DNA of 64,000 nucleotides from CAYUCJ01 sp049282265 (GCA_049282265.1 JBAPTR010000220.1:7367-71366), one strand, 5' to 3'. Counted from the stretch's first letter, positions 25,301 through 34,588 are shown. The notes: generated by a model from the letters alone, not told the origin. Program-made: numbers and translations.

Positions 25301-26632
25301 TTGGAAAATCTGAAAAGGGACTACCTCTTCTATCAAACCCGAAAGAAATTGCCCTTCATAAAGAAGGCAAAGGGTATATATATGTGGGATCATGCGGGGA
25401 AGGAATATATTGACGCCTGTTCCGGTGCCGTAATCTGCAACATCGGATATGGCAACCCGAGAATAGCGGATGCGATTGCCGAGCAGGCCCATGAAACCTT
25501 CTTTGCCTATCGCACTCAGTTTGAGAATGAGCCTGCTGTCCGCCTTGCCACGGAGTTGGTGGCGTATTCAGCCCCGCATCTCAATAGGGTTTTTTATGTG
25601 TCCGGTGGTTCCGAGGCTGTGGAATCGGCCATGAAACTCTGCCGTCAGTATTTCTACAACAGGGGGGAAGGCTCCCGTTATCTGTTCATCAGCCGGACTC
25701 CCTCCTACCATGGCAGCACACTGGGAGCGCTGGCGCTTACTTCCTATGCCCCGCTCGAAATCCCTTTCAGGTCCATGATACGGACATACCCGAAGGTCCC
25801 GGCTCCCTATTGCTACCGTTGCGTGTTTCACAAGGAATATCCGCATTGTGACCTGGAATGCGCGAGGGCCCTCGAAACAACCATCCTGAAACAGGGACGG
25901 GAGAACGTTGCCGCCTTCGTGGTCGAACCTATAGTCGGCGCCAGCATCGGCGCATTGGTTCCTCCGGAGGATTATTTTTCAGTTATCCAGAAAACGTGCA
26001 GGAAGTATGGCATATTCTTGATCCTTGATGAGGTGATGACCGGATTCGGCAGGACCGGGAAGCTCTTTGCCTATGAACATTGGGATATTGAGGCGGATAT
26101 CGTGGCCCTTTCCAAGGGGATGGCCTCCGGCTACTACCCTTTAGGGGCCATCATGGCACGCGACAGCATAGTAGATGAAGTGGTAAGTAAAGGTGGATTT
26201 GCACACGGTCATACTTACGCCGGCAACCCCATGGCCTGCGCGGTAGGTCTCGAGGTGTTTAGAATCATCAGGGAGGAACACCTTTCTGAAAACGCCGCCA
26301 GGATGGGGCGGGTTCTCAAGGCTGGATTAAAGGGTCTTGAAGAACGCTACGAAATGATCGGGCAGATCAGGGGAAAAGGCCTCCTCCTCGCGCTGGAACT
26401 GGTAAAGGACCGAGATACCCGAGAGCCGTTTCCCGCGGAAAAAGACGTTAACCTGCTTCTCACGGACGAGGCTTATGATGAAGGGCTCATTATCTATCCG
26501 CGTAAGCCTATCAACGGGCTGACAGGAGACCATGTCCTTGTGGCACCGCCACTGATTGTGAACGAAGATCAGGTCCATGAGATCATTAGCCGTCTTGATC
26601 GTGCATTGAAACGAACCATGAAAAAGCTCTGA
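25301..26632 (+). CDS. Class III aminotransferase with four-cysteine insert
   Basis: The 443-residue PLP enzyme has class III features: YVSGGSEAVESAMKLCRQY, SYHGSTLGALALT, LILDEVMTGFGRTGKL with the PLP aspartate, Lys272 in LSKGMASGYYPLGA, and HTYAGNPMACAVGLE. An unusual insert at Cys171, 174, 183 and 187 reads C-Y-R-C-x8-C-x3-C. The second aminotransferase of this block (31994-33295) has the same insert. The start is TTG 25301 after GAGAGGA; no in-frame ATG gives a complete N-terminus. It probably transfers an omega- or beta-amino group from the imported substrate. Confidence 0.9.
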   Translation: MENLKRDYLFYQTRKKLPFIKKAKGIYMWDHAGKEYIDACSGAVICNIGYGNPRIADAIAEQAHETFFAYRTQFENEPAVRLATELVAYSAPHLNRVFYVSGGSEAVESAMKLCRQYFYNRGEGSRYLFISRTPSYHGSTLGALALTSYAPLEIPFRSMIRTYPKVPAPYCYRCVFHKEYPHCDLECARALETTILKQGRENVAAFVVEPIVGASIGALVPPEDYFSVIQKTCRKYGIFLILDEVMTGFGRTGKLFAYEHWDIEADIVALSKGMASGYYPLGAIMARDSIVDEVVSKGGFAHGHTYAGNPMACAVGLEVFRIIREEHLSENAARMGRVLKAGLKGLEERYEMIGQIRGKGLLLALELVKDRDTREPFPAEKDVNLLLTDEAYDEGLIIYPRKPINGLTGDHVLVAPPLIVNEDQVHEIISRLDRALKRTMKKL

Positions 26633-26653
26633 AAAAACTTTGCGGTCTTTGCG

Positions 26654-26717
26654 TCTTGAGTGAAGCGGGCGGTGAAACAACAGACGAAAATACATTATTG
26701 AACTTATGAATGAAGGT
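26654..26717 (+). repeat. Repeat family 3, copy b
   Basis: Second copy of the intergenic repeat at 25196-25257, about 65 bp, with shared CTTGAG-GAAGCG-GCGGTGAAA and ATTGA-TTATGAAT blocks. It lies between the aminotransferase and CoA-transferase genes and ends before the preferred start at 26776. Confidence 0.45.
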
Positions 26718-26775
26718 TCCTGGGTTGGGGGGGATCTCCGGAAATCCATGGACGAACAGCGTTGGAGAGGAAGCA

Positions 26776-27471
26776 ATGATCGATAAATGCGTCTCTATTG
26801 ATCAAGCGCTTGAAAATGTGCGCGATGGCGATTGCGTCATGGTCGGTGGATTTGGTGTCCCTGGAACACCCTTTAGCCTCATCAACGGACTCCTGGAAAA
26901 AGGGACCCGGGGGTTGACCTTGATCAAAAATGAGGCCAATGAAGATGGGATGGGGCTTTCCAGGCTTATCGAGGCGGGGCGGGCACGAAAGCTGATCTGT
27001 TCACACCTGGGTCTGAACGCGACGGTCATCGGCATGATGAACCGCAACGAAATTGAGGTGGAGTTTTATCCTCAGGGTATCCTGGCCGAAAAGATCAGGG
27101 CCGGTGGGGCCGGCCTGATGGGCATCCTGACGGACATCGGGGTGGATACAATCCTCACGGAAAAAAAGCAGCGCATTGACGTCAATGGTCGGAGTGCTGT
27201 TGTTGAACCGGCCCTCAGAGCGGATGTGGCGTTGATCCATGCCCATAGGGCGGATCCTTTCGGGAATTTGGTGTATCAGAAGAGCGCGCGGAATTTCAAT
27301 CCTCTTATGGCTACTGCGGCAGACACCGTGATCGCAGAAGTTGAAGCGATCGTGGACACGGGCGACCTGGATCCCGAGCATGTGCACACGCCCGGCGCCT
27401 TCGTGGACCATGTGGTGGTCATGGAAGAGATCACGTCCGAATACGGGGTACTGGAACATCACGCCCTATAA
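26776..27471 (+). CDS. 3-oxoacid CoA-transferase, subunit A
   Basis: The 231-residue protein has the class I CoA-transferase alpha motif VMVGGFGVPGTPFSLINGLL near the N-terminus, then EFYPQGILAEKIRAGGAGLMGI and ARNFNPLMATAADTVIAEVEAIV. With the overlapping beta subunit it moves CoA between acyl-CoA and a 3-oxoacid or similar acid. An upstream in-frame ATG at 26710 lies inside repeat family 3, whereas ATG 26776 has GGAGAGGAA before it. Its last 62 bases overlap the beta subunit frame. Confidence 0.92.
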   Translation: MIDKCVSIDQALENVRDGDCVMVGGFGVPGTPFSLINGLLEKGTRGLTLIKNEANEDGMGLSRLIEAGRARKLICSHLGLNATVIGMMNRNEIEVEFYPQGILAEKIRAGGAGLMGILTDIGVDTILTEKKQRIDVNGRSAVVEPALRADVALIHAHRADPFGNLVYQKSARNFNPLMATAADTVIAEVEAIVDTGDLDPEHVHTPGAFVDHVVVMEEITSEYGVLEHHAL

Positions 27472-28111
27472 AGAGAAGATCGCACAGCGTGCGGCAGAGG
27501 AAATAGCGGCGGGACAGGTCATAAACCTGGGGATCGGTATCCCGACCCTCATCCCCAAGTACCTCACCAGTGAAAAGCCCGTTTTCATACATTCCGAGAA
27601 CGGAATACTCGGCATGGGACCCAGAACCCAACCCGGAAAAGAGGACCGTAACCTTATCGATGCCGGGGGAAACTATGTATCACTTGTTAAAGGGGCCTCT
27701 TTTTTCGACAGTACGCTTTCATTCGCGCTGGTCCGGGGCGGGCGGCTGGATCTGGCCTTTCTGGGTACCCTGGAGGTATCGGAAACCGGGGATTTGGCAA
27801 ACTGGATCATTCCCGGGAAATTTTCGCCCGGCATTGGAGGGGGCATGGAGTTGGCTCAAAAATCCAGGAGGCTCGTTGTCACCTCAACCCATACAGACCG
27901 AAAAGGACGACCGAAAATACGCAGGAAATGCACGTTGCCTCTCACCGCCAAGGGTTGTGTGGACACCATCATCACAGAACTTGCTGTGATTGACGTGACA
28001 CCGGAGGGCTTGGTGCTACGGGAAATTGCCGAGGGTACAGCGTTGAATGAAGTGATTCAAAAAACCGATGCCCCGCTGATCATCCCGCGCCGAGAAGTTC
28101 CCCGATTTTAG
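27410..28111 (+). CDS. 3-oxoacid CoA-transferase, subunit B
   Basis: The protein contains KIAQRAAEEIAAGQVINLGIGIPTLIPKYL and the catalytic glutamate motif HSENGILGMGP, then GGGMELAQKSRRLVVTSTH and LTAKGCVDTIITELAVIDV, all typical of the beta subunit. The only in-frame ATG close to the conserved start is 27410, inside the alpha gene and without a visible ribosome site, so coupled translation is likely. That gives 233 residues with about 16 non-conserved ones first. The other in-frame starts lie farther upstream (ATG 27380 and TTG 27341). Confidence 0.88.
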   Translation: MWWSWKRSRPNTGYWNITPYKEKIAQRAAEEIAAGQVINLGIGIPTLIPKYLTSEKPVFIHSENGILGMGPRTQPGKEDRNLIDAGGNYVSLVKGASFFDSTLSFALVRGGRLDLAFLGTLEVSETGDLANWIIPGKFSPGIGGGMELAQKSRRLVVTSTHTDRKGRPKIRRKCTLPLTAKGCVDTIITELAVIDVTPEGLVLREIAEGTALNEVIQKTDAPLIIPRREVPRF

Positions 28112-28131
28112 TCCAAATGGAGAACCAGGTT

Positions 28132-29406
28132 ATGCCTGAGAATAAACAGGAAAAAAAGCTGATAGAAACAGTAGATCATCTGGCTGATGATATGTTCGAC
28201 TATGCCTGCAGGCTGGTGCGGGAAGCCAGCACTCTCGAGAATGAGGCATCCGCCGTAAAGGTGGCAGAGGAAGAATTAAAGCGTCTTTCATTTAACCCTG
28301 TCAGCGTTGCGATAGACCCGACGGAGCTTGCAAAACATCCGGGATTTGCACCGGTGCCCTGGGGATATGAAGGCCGCAAGAACGTGGTGGCGGTCCGGGA
28401 AGCGGATGCGGAGGGAGGACATAGCCTTCTTTTCAATGGACACCTGGATGTGGTGAGTCCTGAACCCCTGGAATTCTGGGATCAGGACCCTTTTGACCCG
28501 GTGGTCAAAAACGGCTGGCTCTATGGTCGCGGATCAGGGGATATGAAATCAGGTGTTGCGGCCATGACCTATGCTGTGCACGCCGTGGAAAAGGCAGGGT
28601 TCGGGCTGAGAGGCCCTGTCACTATCGAGACAGTGATAGAAGAGGAATGCTGTGGCAACGGGGCACTGGCCTGCCTGGCGGCCGGATATGACGCCGAGGC
28701 CGTGTTGATACCGGAACCGTTCGGGCCTACCATTCTCACCAACCAACTGGGTGTGCTTTGGTTCAAGGTCTCCGTCCGGGGTGTCCCGGTTCACGTGCAG
28801 TCCGCGACATCCGGCACCAATGCCATTGAAAAAAGTTATCCGATTATTGGGGCGCTGCGGCAACTGGAAGCGGAACTCAACCTCTCTGACGTTCCACCCA
28901 AGTACAAAGACTTGGAGCATCCCCTGAACTTGAATATCGGTATCTTCAAAGGGGGTGACTGGCCCTCCACGGTACCGGCCACCGCCGAATTCCATGGCAG
29001 GCTTTCTTTTTCCCCGGGCGTCTCCTATGAGCAAATTTGTGCGCGCATTATCGAGACCGTAGAGAACGCCGCGAAAAGAGACCCCTGGCTTTCAGAGAAC
29101 CCGCCCGTGATCGATTTCTATGGATTCAGGTCCGAGGGGCACAGCCTGGCTTTTGATCTCCCTGCTTTTTCTACTCTTAATGCATGCCATAGGGCGCTCA
29201 CAGGGGAGGATGCGAGAGAATATATCGCTACCTGCACCACGGATCTCAGGGTTTTCACCCTGTTCGGAGCGGGCCAGGCTACCTGCTACGGGCCGGTGGC
29301 TGAAAACATACATGGGGCAAACGAACGGGTCAATATTGAGAGCGTCATCCATGTTGCGAAAGCATATGCCCTCTTCATGTCGCGCTGGTGCGGCCTCAGG
29401 GAATAG
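28132..29406 (+). CDS. M20 family deacylase/peptidase (ArgE/DapE-like)
   Basis: The 424-residue protein carries the dinuclear zinc motifs of M20 enzymes: LLFNGHLDVVSPEP (His and catalytic Asp), YGRGSGDMKSGVAAM (bridging Asp), IEEECCGNGAL (general-base Glu pair) and VLIPEPFGPTI. The lid domain (about 195-310) contains VRGVPVHVQSATSGTNAIEK. It likely removes an acyl group from an N-acyl amino acid. GGAG at 28119 favours ATG 28132 over ATG 28117. It lies 20 bp after the CoA-transferase genes. Confidence 0.9.
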   Translation: MPENKQEKKLIETVDHLADDMFDYACRLVREASTLENEASAVKVAEEELKRLSFNPVSVAIDPTELAKHPGFAPVPWGYEGRKNVVAVREADAEGGHSLLFNGHLDVVSPEPLEFWDQDPFDPVVKNGWLYGRGSGDMKSGVAAMTYAVHAVEKAGFGLRGPVTIETVIEEECCGNGALACLAAGYDAEAVLIPEPFGPTILTNQLGVLWFKVSVRGVPVHVQSATSGTNAIEKSYPIIGALRQLEAELNLSDVPPKYKDLEHPLNLNIGIFKGGDWPSTVPATAEFHGRLSFSPGVSYEQICARIIETVENAAKRDPWLSENPPVIDFYGFRSEGHSLAFDLPAFSTLNACHRALTGEDAREYIATCTTDLRVFTLFGAGQATCYGPVAENIHGANERVNIESVIHVAKAYALFMSRWCGLRE

Positions 29407-29448
29407 GATGGCCTCCCGGCCGTTAAATGGAATGGAGGAGAAAGGCTC

Positions 29449-30651
29449 ATGAATGAAGTTGTTATTGCAGGATATCTAAGGACAGCCCAATCGAAATCCA
29501 AACCGGATGATCCGGCCAGAGACTGGTTCCATAAGTTGAGGGCCGATGACCTGCTTGGGAGGCTCATCCCGGAACTCCTGGACAGGGTCGGAATTCCTTC
29601 CGAGGAAATCGACGATTTCCTTGTGGGTTCTGCAATGGGAGTGAGTGAGCAGTGGACCTACGGGGGGCGAACGCCCCTGTTCCTGGCAAATTTGTCGGAA
29701 AAGGTGCCCGCGAAGTTTTTTGATCAGCAGTGCGGGTCCAGTATGGCTGCCGTTCATATGGGGTTCATGGAGATTGCCACCGGATTCGCTGATATTGTGC
29801 TTGCAGGCGGGATGGAGCATATGACACGTGTTCCCATGGGACCCACCTTGTTTGAGAAGGAGGTCATCTCGCTCAATCCACGGCTGTATACGGAGAGCTG
29901 TTACAAGCACTGGGATATGAAAGTCACCATGAATATGGGTCTCACGGCTGAAAAGCTTGCTTCCGAAACCTCATTTGCGCGGGAGGATCTTGATAGATGG
30001 GGAATACGTTCCCATCAACGGGCGGTTCGGGCAAGGAAAGAGGGATTCTTTGGTGGCGAGATAATGCCTCTTGAGGCCGAGCAGGCCGATGGAACTATCA
30101 TGACGGTGGACCGCGATCAGGCCGTTCGGGAGAATGTCTCAATGGAAGACATGGCAAGATTGAAGACGATATTTCTTGCGGATGGGGTCATCACTGCGGG
30201 AAATTCTTCCCCACTCAATGCCGGGGCCGGCTCCATGGTACTCATGTCCACCGTTGCCGCCGAACGAAAAGGAATAAGACCCTTGGCAACTATCCGGTCC
30301 ATCGGGTTTGCCGGCGTTGACCCTACCATCATGGGAGCGGGCCCCCTTCCAGCCATTCAGATGGCGCTGAAAAAGAGAAATCTTCAGGTTCCGGACATAG
30401 ACTTCTGGGAAATCAATGAGGCCTTTAGCGTGGTGGTGCTGAACTGTATTCAAAAGTTGGGGGTTAACCCCGAAAAAGTCAATATTAACGGGGGCGGAAT
30501 CGCGATTGGTCATCCCATGGGCGCAACCGGCATCAGACTGATAGGGACCCTTTCCCGGATACTCGAGAGTAAAGATGCCCGTTATGGATGTGCAGCAGCC
30601 TGCGTCGGAGGGGGGCAGGGGGTCGCGACGATTATTGAGCGGTGCTCCTGA
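29449..30651 (+). CDS. Thiolase family protein (acetyl-CoA acyltransferase)
   Basis: The 400-residue enzyme has the thiolase triad: Cys95 in QQCGSSMAAVHMG, the histidine in GGGIAIGHPMGATGIR, and the second cysteine in CAAACVGGGQGVATII. NEAFSVVVLN is also conserved. It probably cleaves a 3-oxoacyl-CoA made by the CoA-transferase into acetyl-CoA and a shorter acyl-CoA. GGAGGAG precedes ATG 29449. The next gene starts 37 bp later. Confidence 0.94.
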   Translation: MNEVVIAGYLRTAQSKSKPDDPARDWFHKLRADDLLGRLIPELLDRVGIPSEEIDDFLVGSAMGVSEQWTYGGRTPLFLANLSEKVPAKFFDQQCGSSMAAVHMGFMEIATGFADIVLAGGMEHMTRVPMGPTLFEKEVISLNPRLYTESCYKHWDMKVTMNMGLTAEKLASETSFAREDLDRWGIRSHQRAVRARKEGFFGGEIMPLEAEQADGTIMTVDRDQAVRENVSMEDMARLKTIFLADGVITAGNSSPLNAGAGSMVLMSTVAAERKGIRPLATIRSIGFAGVDPTIMGAGPLPAIQMALKKRNLQVPDIDFWEINEAFSVVVLNCIQKLGVNPEKVNINGGGIAIGHPMGATGIRLIGTLSRILESKDARYGCAAACVGGGQGVATIIERCS

Positions 30652-30688
30652 GGTCCATCTCAGAGGACCTGCCACAGGGAGAAATAGA

Positions 30689-31930
30689 GTGGAAATCAAG
30701 GAATTAAGCGTTAACGGCCAGAGGCTCAGGGAAAGCATGGAACGTATGGCGAAAATCGGGGCAACTCCCGGCGGAGGGGTCCACAGACTGGCCCTGTCTG
30801 ATGAGGATAGGGAGGGCAGGGATCTCTTTGTCAGGTGGCTCGAGGACATAGAACTCGATGTTACCATAGATGAGATGGGGAATATCTTCGGAAGGCGACA
30901 AGGCAGGAACGATACCCTTCCCCCCGTCATGAGCGGGTCGCACATGGATTCTCAGCCAAGTGGCGGTCGTTTTGACGGCATCCTCGGGGTCATGGGCACC
31001 CTTGAAGCATTGAGAACCCTGCATGAAAACCGGGTTGTGACCGAACGTCCAATCGTCATAGCGGACTGGACCAATGAAGAGGGCTCCCGTTTTGCTCCGG
31101 CCATGGTGGGATCGGGCGTCTGGGCCGGGGCGTTGAAGAGAGATTGGGCCTACGATCGAACCGACATACACGGCAACCGCTTTGAAGCGGAATTGGTGCG
31201 GATTGGCTACAAAGGGCAGGCAAAGTGTGAAAAACGGCCGGTCCACTGTTATTATGAATATCACATCGAACAGGGACCGATCCTGGAAAGAGAAGGAAAG
31301 GGCATAGGGGCGCCCAAGGGGATCGTCTGTCTGCACTGGTATGATGTCTATCTGAAGGGAGAAGCAAACCAGGTGGGTCCGACTCCCATGGAAGGGCGGC
31401 ATGATGCCCTGTGCGCTGCAGCGGAAATGATTTTGAAGGTCAATAAACTCCCGGAACGTGTGGGCGGGAATCTGGTGGCAACGGTGGGTGAAATCCAAAA
31501 CTATCCAAATTCCAGGAACATCATCCCCGACAAGGTACATTTCACCGTGGATATCCGTTCCTGGGATGATGATCATGCCTTGAAGGCGTGGGAACTGTTG
31601 CGCGAGGATTTTGAAGAGATTGCGGCCCGAAGAGGCTGTCCAATAACAATAGAAGAAACCTGGAGGGTGCAGCACTCGCCGTTTGACGCAAAACTGGTTC
31701 AGCGAATCCTGGATATCGCCGACCATTTGGGTTATCCCAATCTGCATATGGTCAGCGGGGCCGGCCATGACGCCAGCTATATGAACCAGGTCTGTCCGAC
31801 CGCCATGATTTTTGTCCCCAGCATCGGAGGCCGCAGCCATGTTGAGGTGGAAAACACCAGGTGGGAGGATTGTGAAGCCGGCGCAAACACCTTGTTGCAC
31901 GCCGTTATGCAATCAGCCGAGGAGCACTGA
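30689..31930 (+). CDS. N-carbamoyl-amino-acid hydrolase / allantoate amidohydrolase family
   Basis: This M20-fold amidohydrolase of 413 residues has the HyuC/AllC/beta-ureidopropionase signatures: GSHMDSQPSGGRFDGILGVMG, DWTNEEGSRFAPAMVGSGVWAG, YEYHIEQGPILE, GPTPMEGRHDAL and SGAGHDASYMN. It would hydrolyse an N-carbamoyl group, giving an amino acid, ammonia and CO2. The frame is open back to 30575 inside the thiolase gene, but AGGGAGAAATAGA in front of GTG 30689 gives the natural start VEIKELSVNG. The neighbouring aminotransferase would take the freed amino acid. Confidence 0.92.
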   Translation: MEIKELSVNGQRLRESMERMAKIGATPGGGVHRLALSDEDREGRDLFVRWLEDIELDVTIDEMGNIFGRRQGRNDTLPPVMSGSHMDSQPSGGRFDGILGVMGTLEALRTLHENRVVTERPIVIADWTNEEGSRFAPAMVGSGVWAGALKRDWAYDRTDIHGNRFEAELVRIGYKGQAKCEKRPVHCYYEYHIEQGPILEREGKGIGAPKGIVCLHWYDVYLKGEANQVGPTPMEGRHDALCAAAEMILKVNKLPERVGGNLVATVGEIQNYPNSRNIIPDKVHFTVDIRSWDDDHALKAWELLREDFEEIAARRGCPITIEETWRVQHSPFDAKLVQRILDIADHLGYPNLHMVSGAGHDASYMNQVCPTAMIFVPSIGGRSHVEVENTRWEDCEAGANTLLHAVMQSAEEH

Positions 31931-31993
31931 ATTGTTTCAGCTCAACAGCTTTTCCGCTGGATTATCCAAATATAGAGAGGAGGAAAGATCAAT

Positions 31994-33295
31994 ATGAGGA
32001 AATCAGAGGAACTACAGCAGAAACGGGACAGGCACGTCCCTCGGGGGGTGTTTAATATCCTTCCTCTGTTCATCAAGGAAGCGAAGGGGGCGGTGATCAA
32101 GGACGTGGAAGGAAATGAGTATATCGATTTTGCCGGGGGTATCGGCGTGGAGAACGTGGGGCACTGCGCCGGGAAGGTGGTCGATGCCATACGGGAACAG
32201 GCTGAAAGGTATATCCACACCTGCTTTCATGTGGTCATGTATGAGCCCTATATCGAACTTGCAAAGAAGCTCAACGAAGTCACACCGGGTGATTTTTCCA
32301 AGATGACCATGTTCGCCAACAGCGGTGCCGAGGCCGTGGAAAACGCTGTTAAGATAGCCCGGTACTACACGAAACGGCCGGCCGTCATCGCCTTTGAAAA
32401 TGCCTTTCACGGGAGGACCCTGCTGGGGATGACCCTGACCAGCAAGGTGAAGCCATACAAATGGGGATTCGGCCCTTTTGCACCGGAAGTGTACCGGATG
32501 CCCTATGCCTATTGTTACCGTTGTTCCTATGGAAAAACCTATCCCGGGTGCAATCTTCGATGCGCTGAGGCCCTGAATGAATTTTTCGTGAACCAGGTCT
32601 CGAGCGACCAGGTGGCCGCAGTAATTGCCGAACCGGTTCAGGGAGAGGGAGGCTTCATTGTTCCGCCAAAGGAGTACTTCAAAAGAGTGAAAGAGATCTG
32701 CGAAGAGAATGGAATCCTTTTCATCATGGATGAGATCCAGTCCGGCATGGGCAGAACAGGGTACCTTTTTGCCTCGGAGTACTTTGAAGTTGCACCGGAT
32801 TTGATCCTTTCCGCGAAATCCCTGGCCGCGGGCATGCCCTTGAGCGCGGTCACCGGAAAATCCGAGATCATGGATGCTCCTCATGTGGGGGGGCTGGGTG
32901 GAACCTACGGAGGCAACCCGTTATCCTGCGTGGCTGGTCTGGCGGTCTTTGAGACCCTTGAAGAAGAGAATCTCGTTGAAAAGGGGAGAAAACTGGGGCA
33001 AGAAGTGCGGCTTGCCTTTGACCAGCTCAGAGAAAAATATGACCTCATCGGTGAGGTGCGGGGCCTTGGCCCCATGCTGGCCCTGGAACTGGTGAAGGAC
33101 CGGAAAACAAAGGAACCGGCTGCGGATGAGGCAAAAAAGCTCGTCCAGCTCGCGTTTGAAAAAGGATTGATTCTCCTTTCCTGCGGAAATTTCGGGAATG
33201 TGATCCGGACGCTCATGCCCCTTTCCATTGAAAAGGGCCAGTTGGAAAAGGGCCTCGCCATCCTTGACGAGGGCTTGAGTAAATTGACTCAGTAA
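31994..33295 (+). CDS. Class III aminotransferase (GabT-like) with four-cysteine insert
   Basis: The 433-residue enzyme resembles 4-aminobutyrate aminotransferase: FANSGAEAVENAVKIARYYT, AFHGRTLLGMTLTSK, FIMDEIQSGMGRTG and Lys275 in SAKSLAAGMPLSAVTG, followed by GTYGGNPLSCVAGL. It carries the insert Cys174, 177, 186 and 190 (C-Y-R-C-x8-C-x3-C), matching the other aminotransferase of this block. GAGAGGAGG precedes the ATG. It ends the plus-strand block and converts an omega-amino acid to a semialdehyde. Confidence 0.93.
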   Translation: MRKSEELQQKRDRHVPRGVFNILPLFIKEAKGAVIKDVEGNEYIDFAGGIGVENVGHCAGKVVDAIREQAERYIHTCFHVVMYEPYIELAKKLNEVTPGDFSKMTMFANSGAEAVENAVKIARYYTKRPAVIAFENAFHGRTLLGMTLTSKVKPYKWGFGPFAPEVYRMPYAYCYRCSYGKTYPGCNLRCAEALNEFFVNQVSSDQVAAVIAEPVQGEGGFIVPPKEYFKRVKEICEENGILFIMDEIQSGMGRTGYLFASEYFEVAPDLILSAKSLAAGMPLSAVTGKSEIMDAPHVGGLGGTYGGNPLSCVAGLAVFETLEEENLVEKGRKLGQEVRLAFDQLREKYDLIGEVRGLGPMLALELVKDRKTKEPAADEAKKLVQLAFEKGLILLSCGNFGNVIRTLMPLSIEKGQLEKGLAILDEGLSKLTQ

Positions 33296-33420
33296 AGAAC
33301 AAATTGAGAGTGCATTGAAAAAAGGGCAACCTCTGAGATTAGATTAGAACCGAACAGAAAGGTGAAAATGGGGAATAGGGACAACCGGGGTCATGAAGAG
33401 GTTTTGAAAGCATTTCAGTT

Positions 33421-34197
33421 CTAGACCTCTTTCCATTCGGGTTCCCGTTTTTCGAGAAACGCACTCATCCCCTCAATGGCATCCGCCATACAGGCATTGG
33501 CGGATATCACTTCTTTGGCATAGTGATAGGCCTGGGCGTCCGCCATGCCGATCTGCTGGTAAAAGGCCTGTTTCCCCACACCCAGGGTGATGCGGCTGTA
33601 TCTGGCGATTTCGCCTGCCAGTTTCAGGGTCTCCGCAGCGAGCTGTTCTAAAGGCACAACGCTATTGATCAGGCCATGGGCTTTGGCCTCATGGGCGCTT
33701 ATAAATTTCCCCGTGAGCAGCATTTCAAGGGCCTTTTTGCGTCCAACGGCCCGGCTGAGGGCCACCATGGGCGTGGTACAGAAAAGTCCTATTTTTACCC
33801 CGGGCGTTGCAAACCGGGCCTCTTCTTCTGCAACCGCGAGATCACACGCTGCCACAAGCTGGCACCCGGCGGCCGTAGCAATGCCGTGAACCTGTGCAAT
33901 AACGGGTTGAGGGATGCCCTGGATACAAAGCATTAGATCGAGACAGGTCTGGAATAGATGACGTATATCATTGAGTTCATGGTTCAGAATCTCATCCAGG
34001 TCATGACCTGAACAAAAGGCTGCACCCGCCCCTTTGACGATAATCACCTTGACGTTCCCTTCCTGCGCTGCCTGTTTCAGACAGTTTGTAAAGGCTTCAA
34101 GAAGCTCCAGTGAAAGGGCATTCCGCTTCCGGGGTCGATTCAGTGTGATTAGGCCGATATGATCTTTTTCTTCGTAAAGGATATTCTCCAGCGCCAT
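33421..34197 (-). CDS. Enoyl-CoA hydratase/isomerase family protein, ECHDC3-like
   Basis: The 258-residue crotonase-fold protein has oxyanion-hole segments AAFCSGHDLDEI and GIATAAGCQLVAACDLAVA. Instead of the two catalytic glutamates of true hydratases, the active-site region reads FATPGVKIGLFCTTPMVALSRAVGRKKALEMLLTG. That pattern matches ECHDC3-type proteins, whose reaction is unclear. GGAGG precedes ATG 34197. It faces the end of the catabolic block and could process its acyl-CoA product, or belong with the downstream MFS gene. Confidence 0.9.
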   Translation of the reverse strand: MALENILYEEKDHIGLITLNRPRKRNALSLELLEAFTNCLKQAAQEGNVKVIIVKGAGAAFCSGHDLDEILNHELNDIRHLFQTCLDLMLCIQGIPQPVIAQVHGIATAAGCQLVAACDLAVAEEEARFATPGVKIGLFCTTPMVALSRAVGRKKALEMLLTGKFISAHEAKAHGLINSVVPLEQLAAETLKLAGEIARYSRITLGVGKQAFYQQIGMADAQAYHYAKEVISANACMADAIEGMSAFLEKREPEWKEV

Positions 34198-34588
34198 GGA
34201 CGGGCCCTCCTTTTATGCCTGAACGGTCAAGAAAATCAGTTTACTGCCTAGCTTGTTCTTTTAGCATTTATCCCGGGCCCCGTCACGAGGTTATTGACAT
34301 GTTTCCAGCGGATAGGTGTCGTTTAAGTGCCTATCCGGATTATGCGGATTCCTGTAGCCACGGCGGTTGGGGTAGTGGACGTTGAAACTTGTATCCTGGA
34401 TATTGAACATGGAGCCGCTCTTCCGAACGCGGGGGAATGTGCGGGCGTGGTCATAACGGGATCACGCGATGGTAACGGACGACCTCCCGTGGGGTTCAGT
34501 TTCACCCAGAATATAGTGCCGGCAAAACGCGGCTCCCTTGTCATCGGTCTCGTTCTCAGTATGAAATGGGTCGCGATAGGAATGCCGG
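34198..34588. other. Gene-free interval
   Basis: No convincing gene was found in this 391-bp interval. The only structure noted is GGATAGG (about 34311) inverted as CCTATCC (about 34331) around a short loop. Open frames on both strands here show no family features. Confidence 0.4.

Noticed and set aside
27341..27471. Frameshift joining CoA-transferase A and B
   Set aside because: Separate overlapping subunits are normal in this family and both ends look natural; no slippery sequence was seen in the overlap.
30704..31912. Minus-strand open frame of 402 codons opposite the carbamoylase
   Set aside because: It mirrors a strongly supported gene with conserved catalytic motifs; no ribosome site or family signal.
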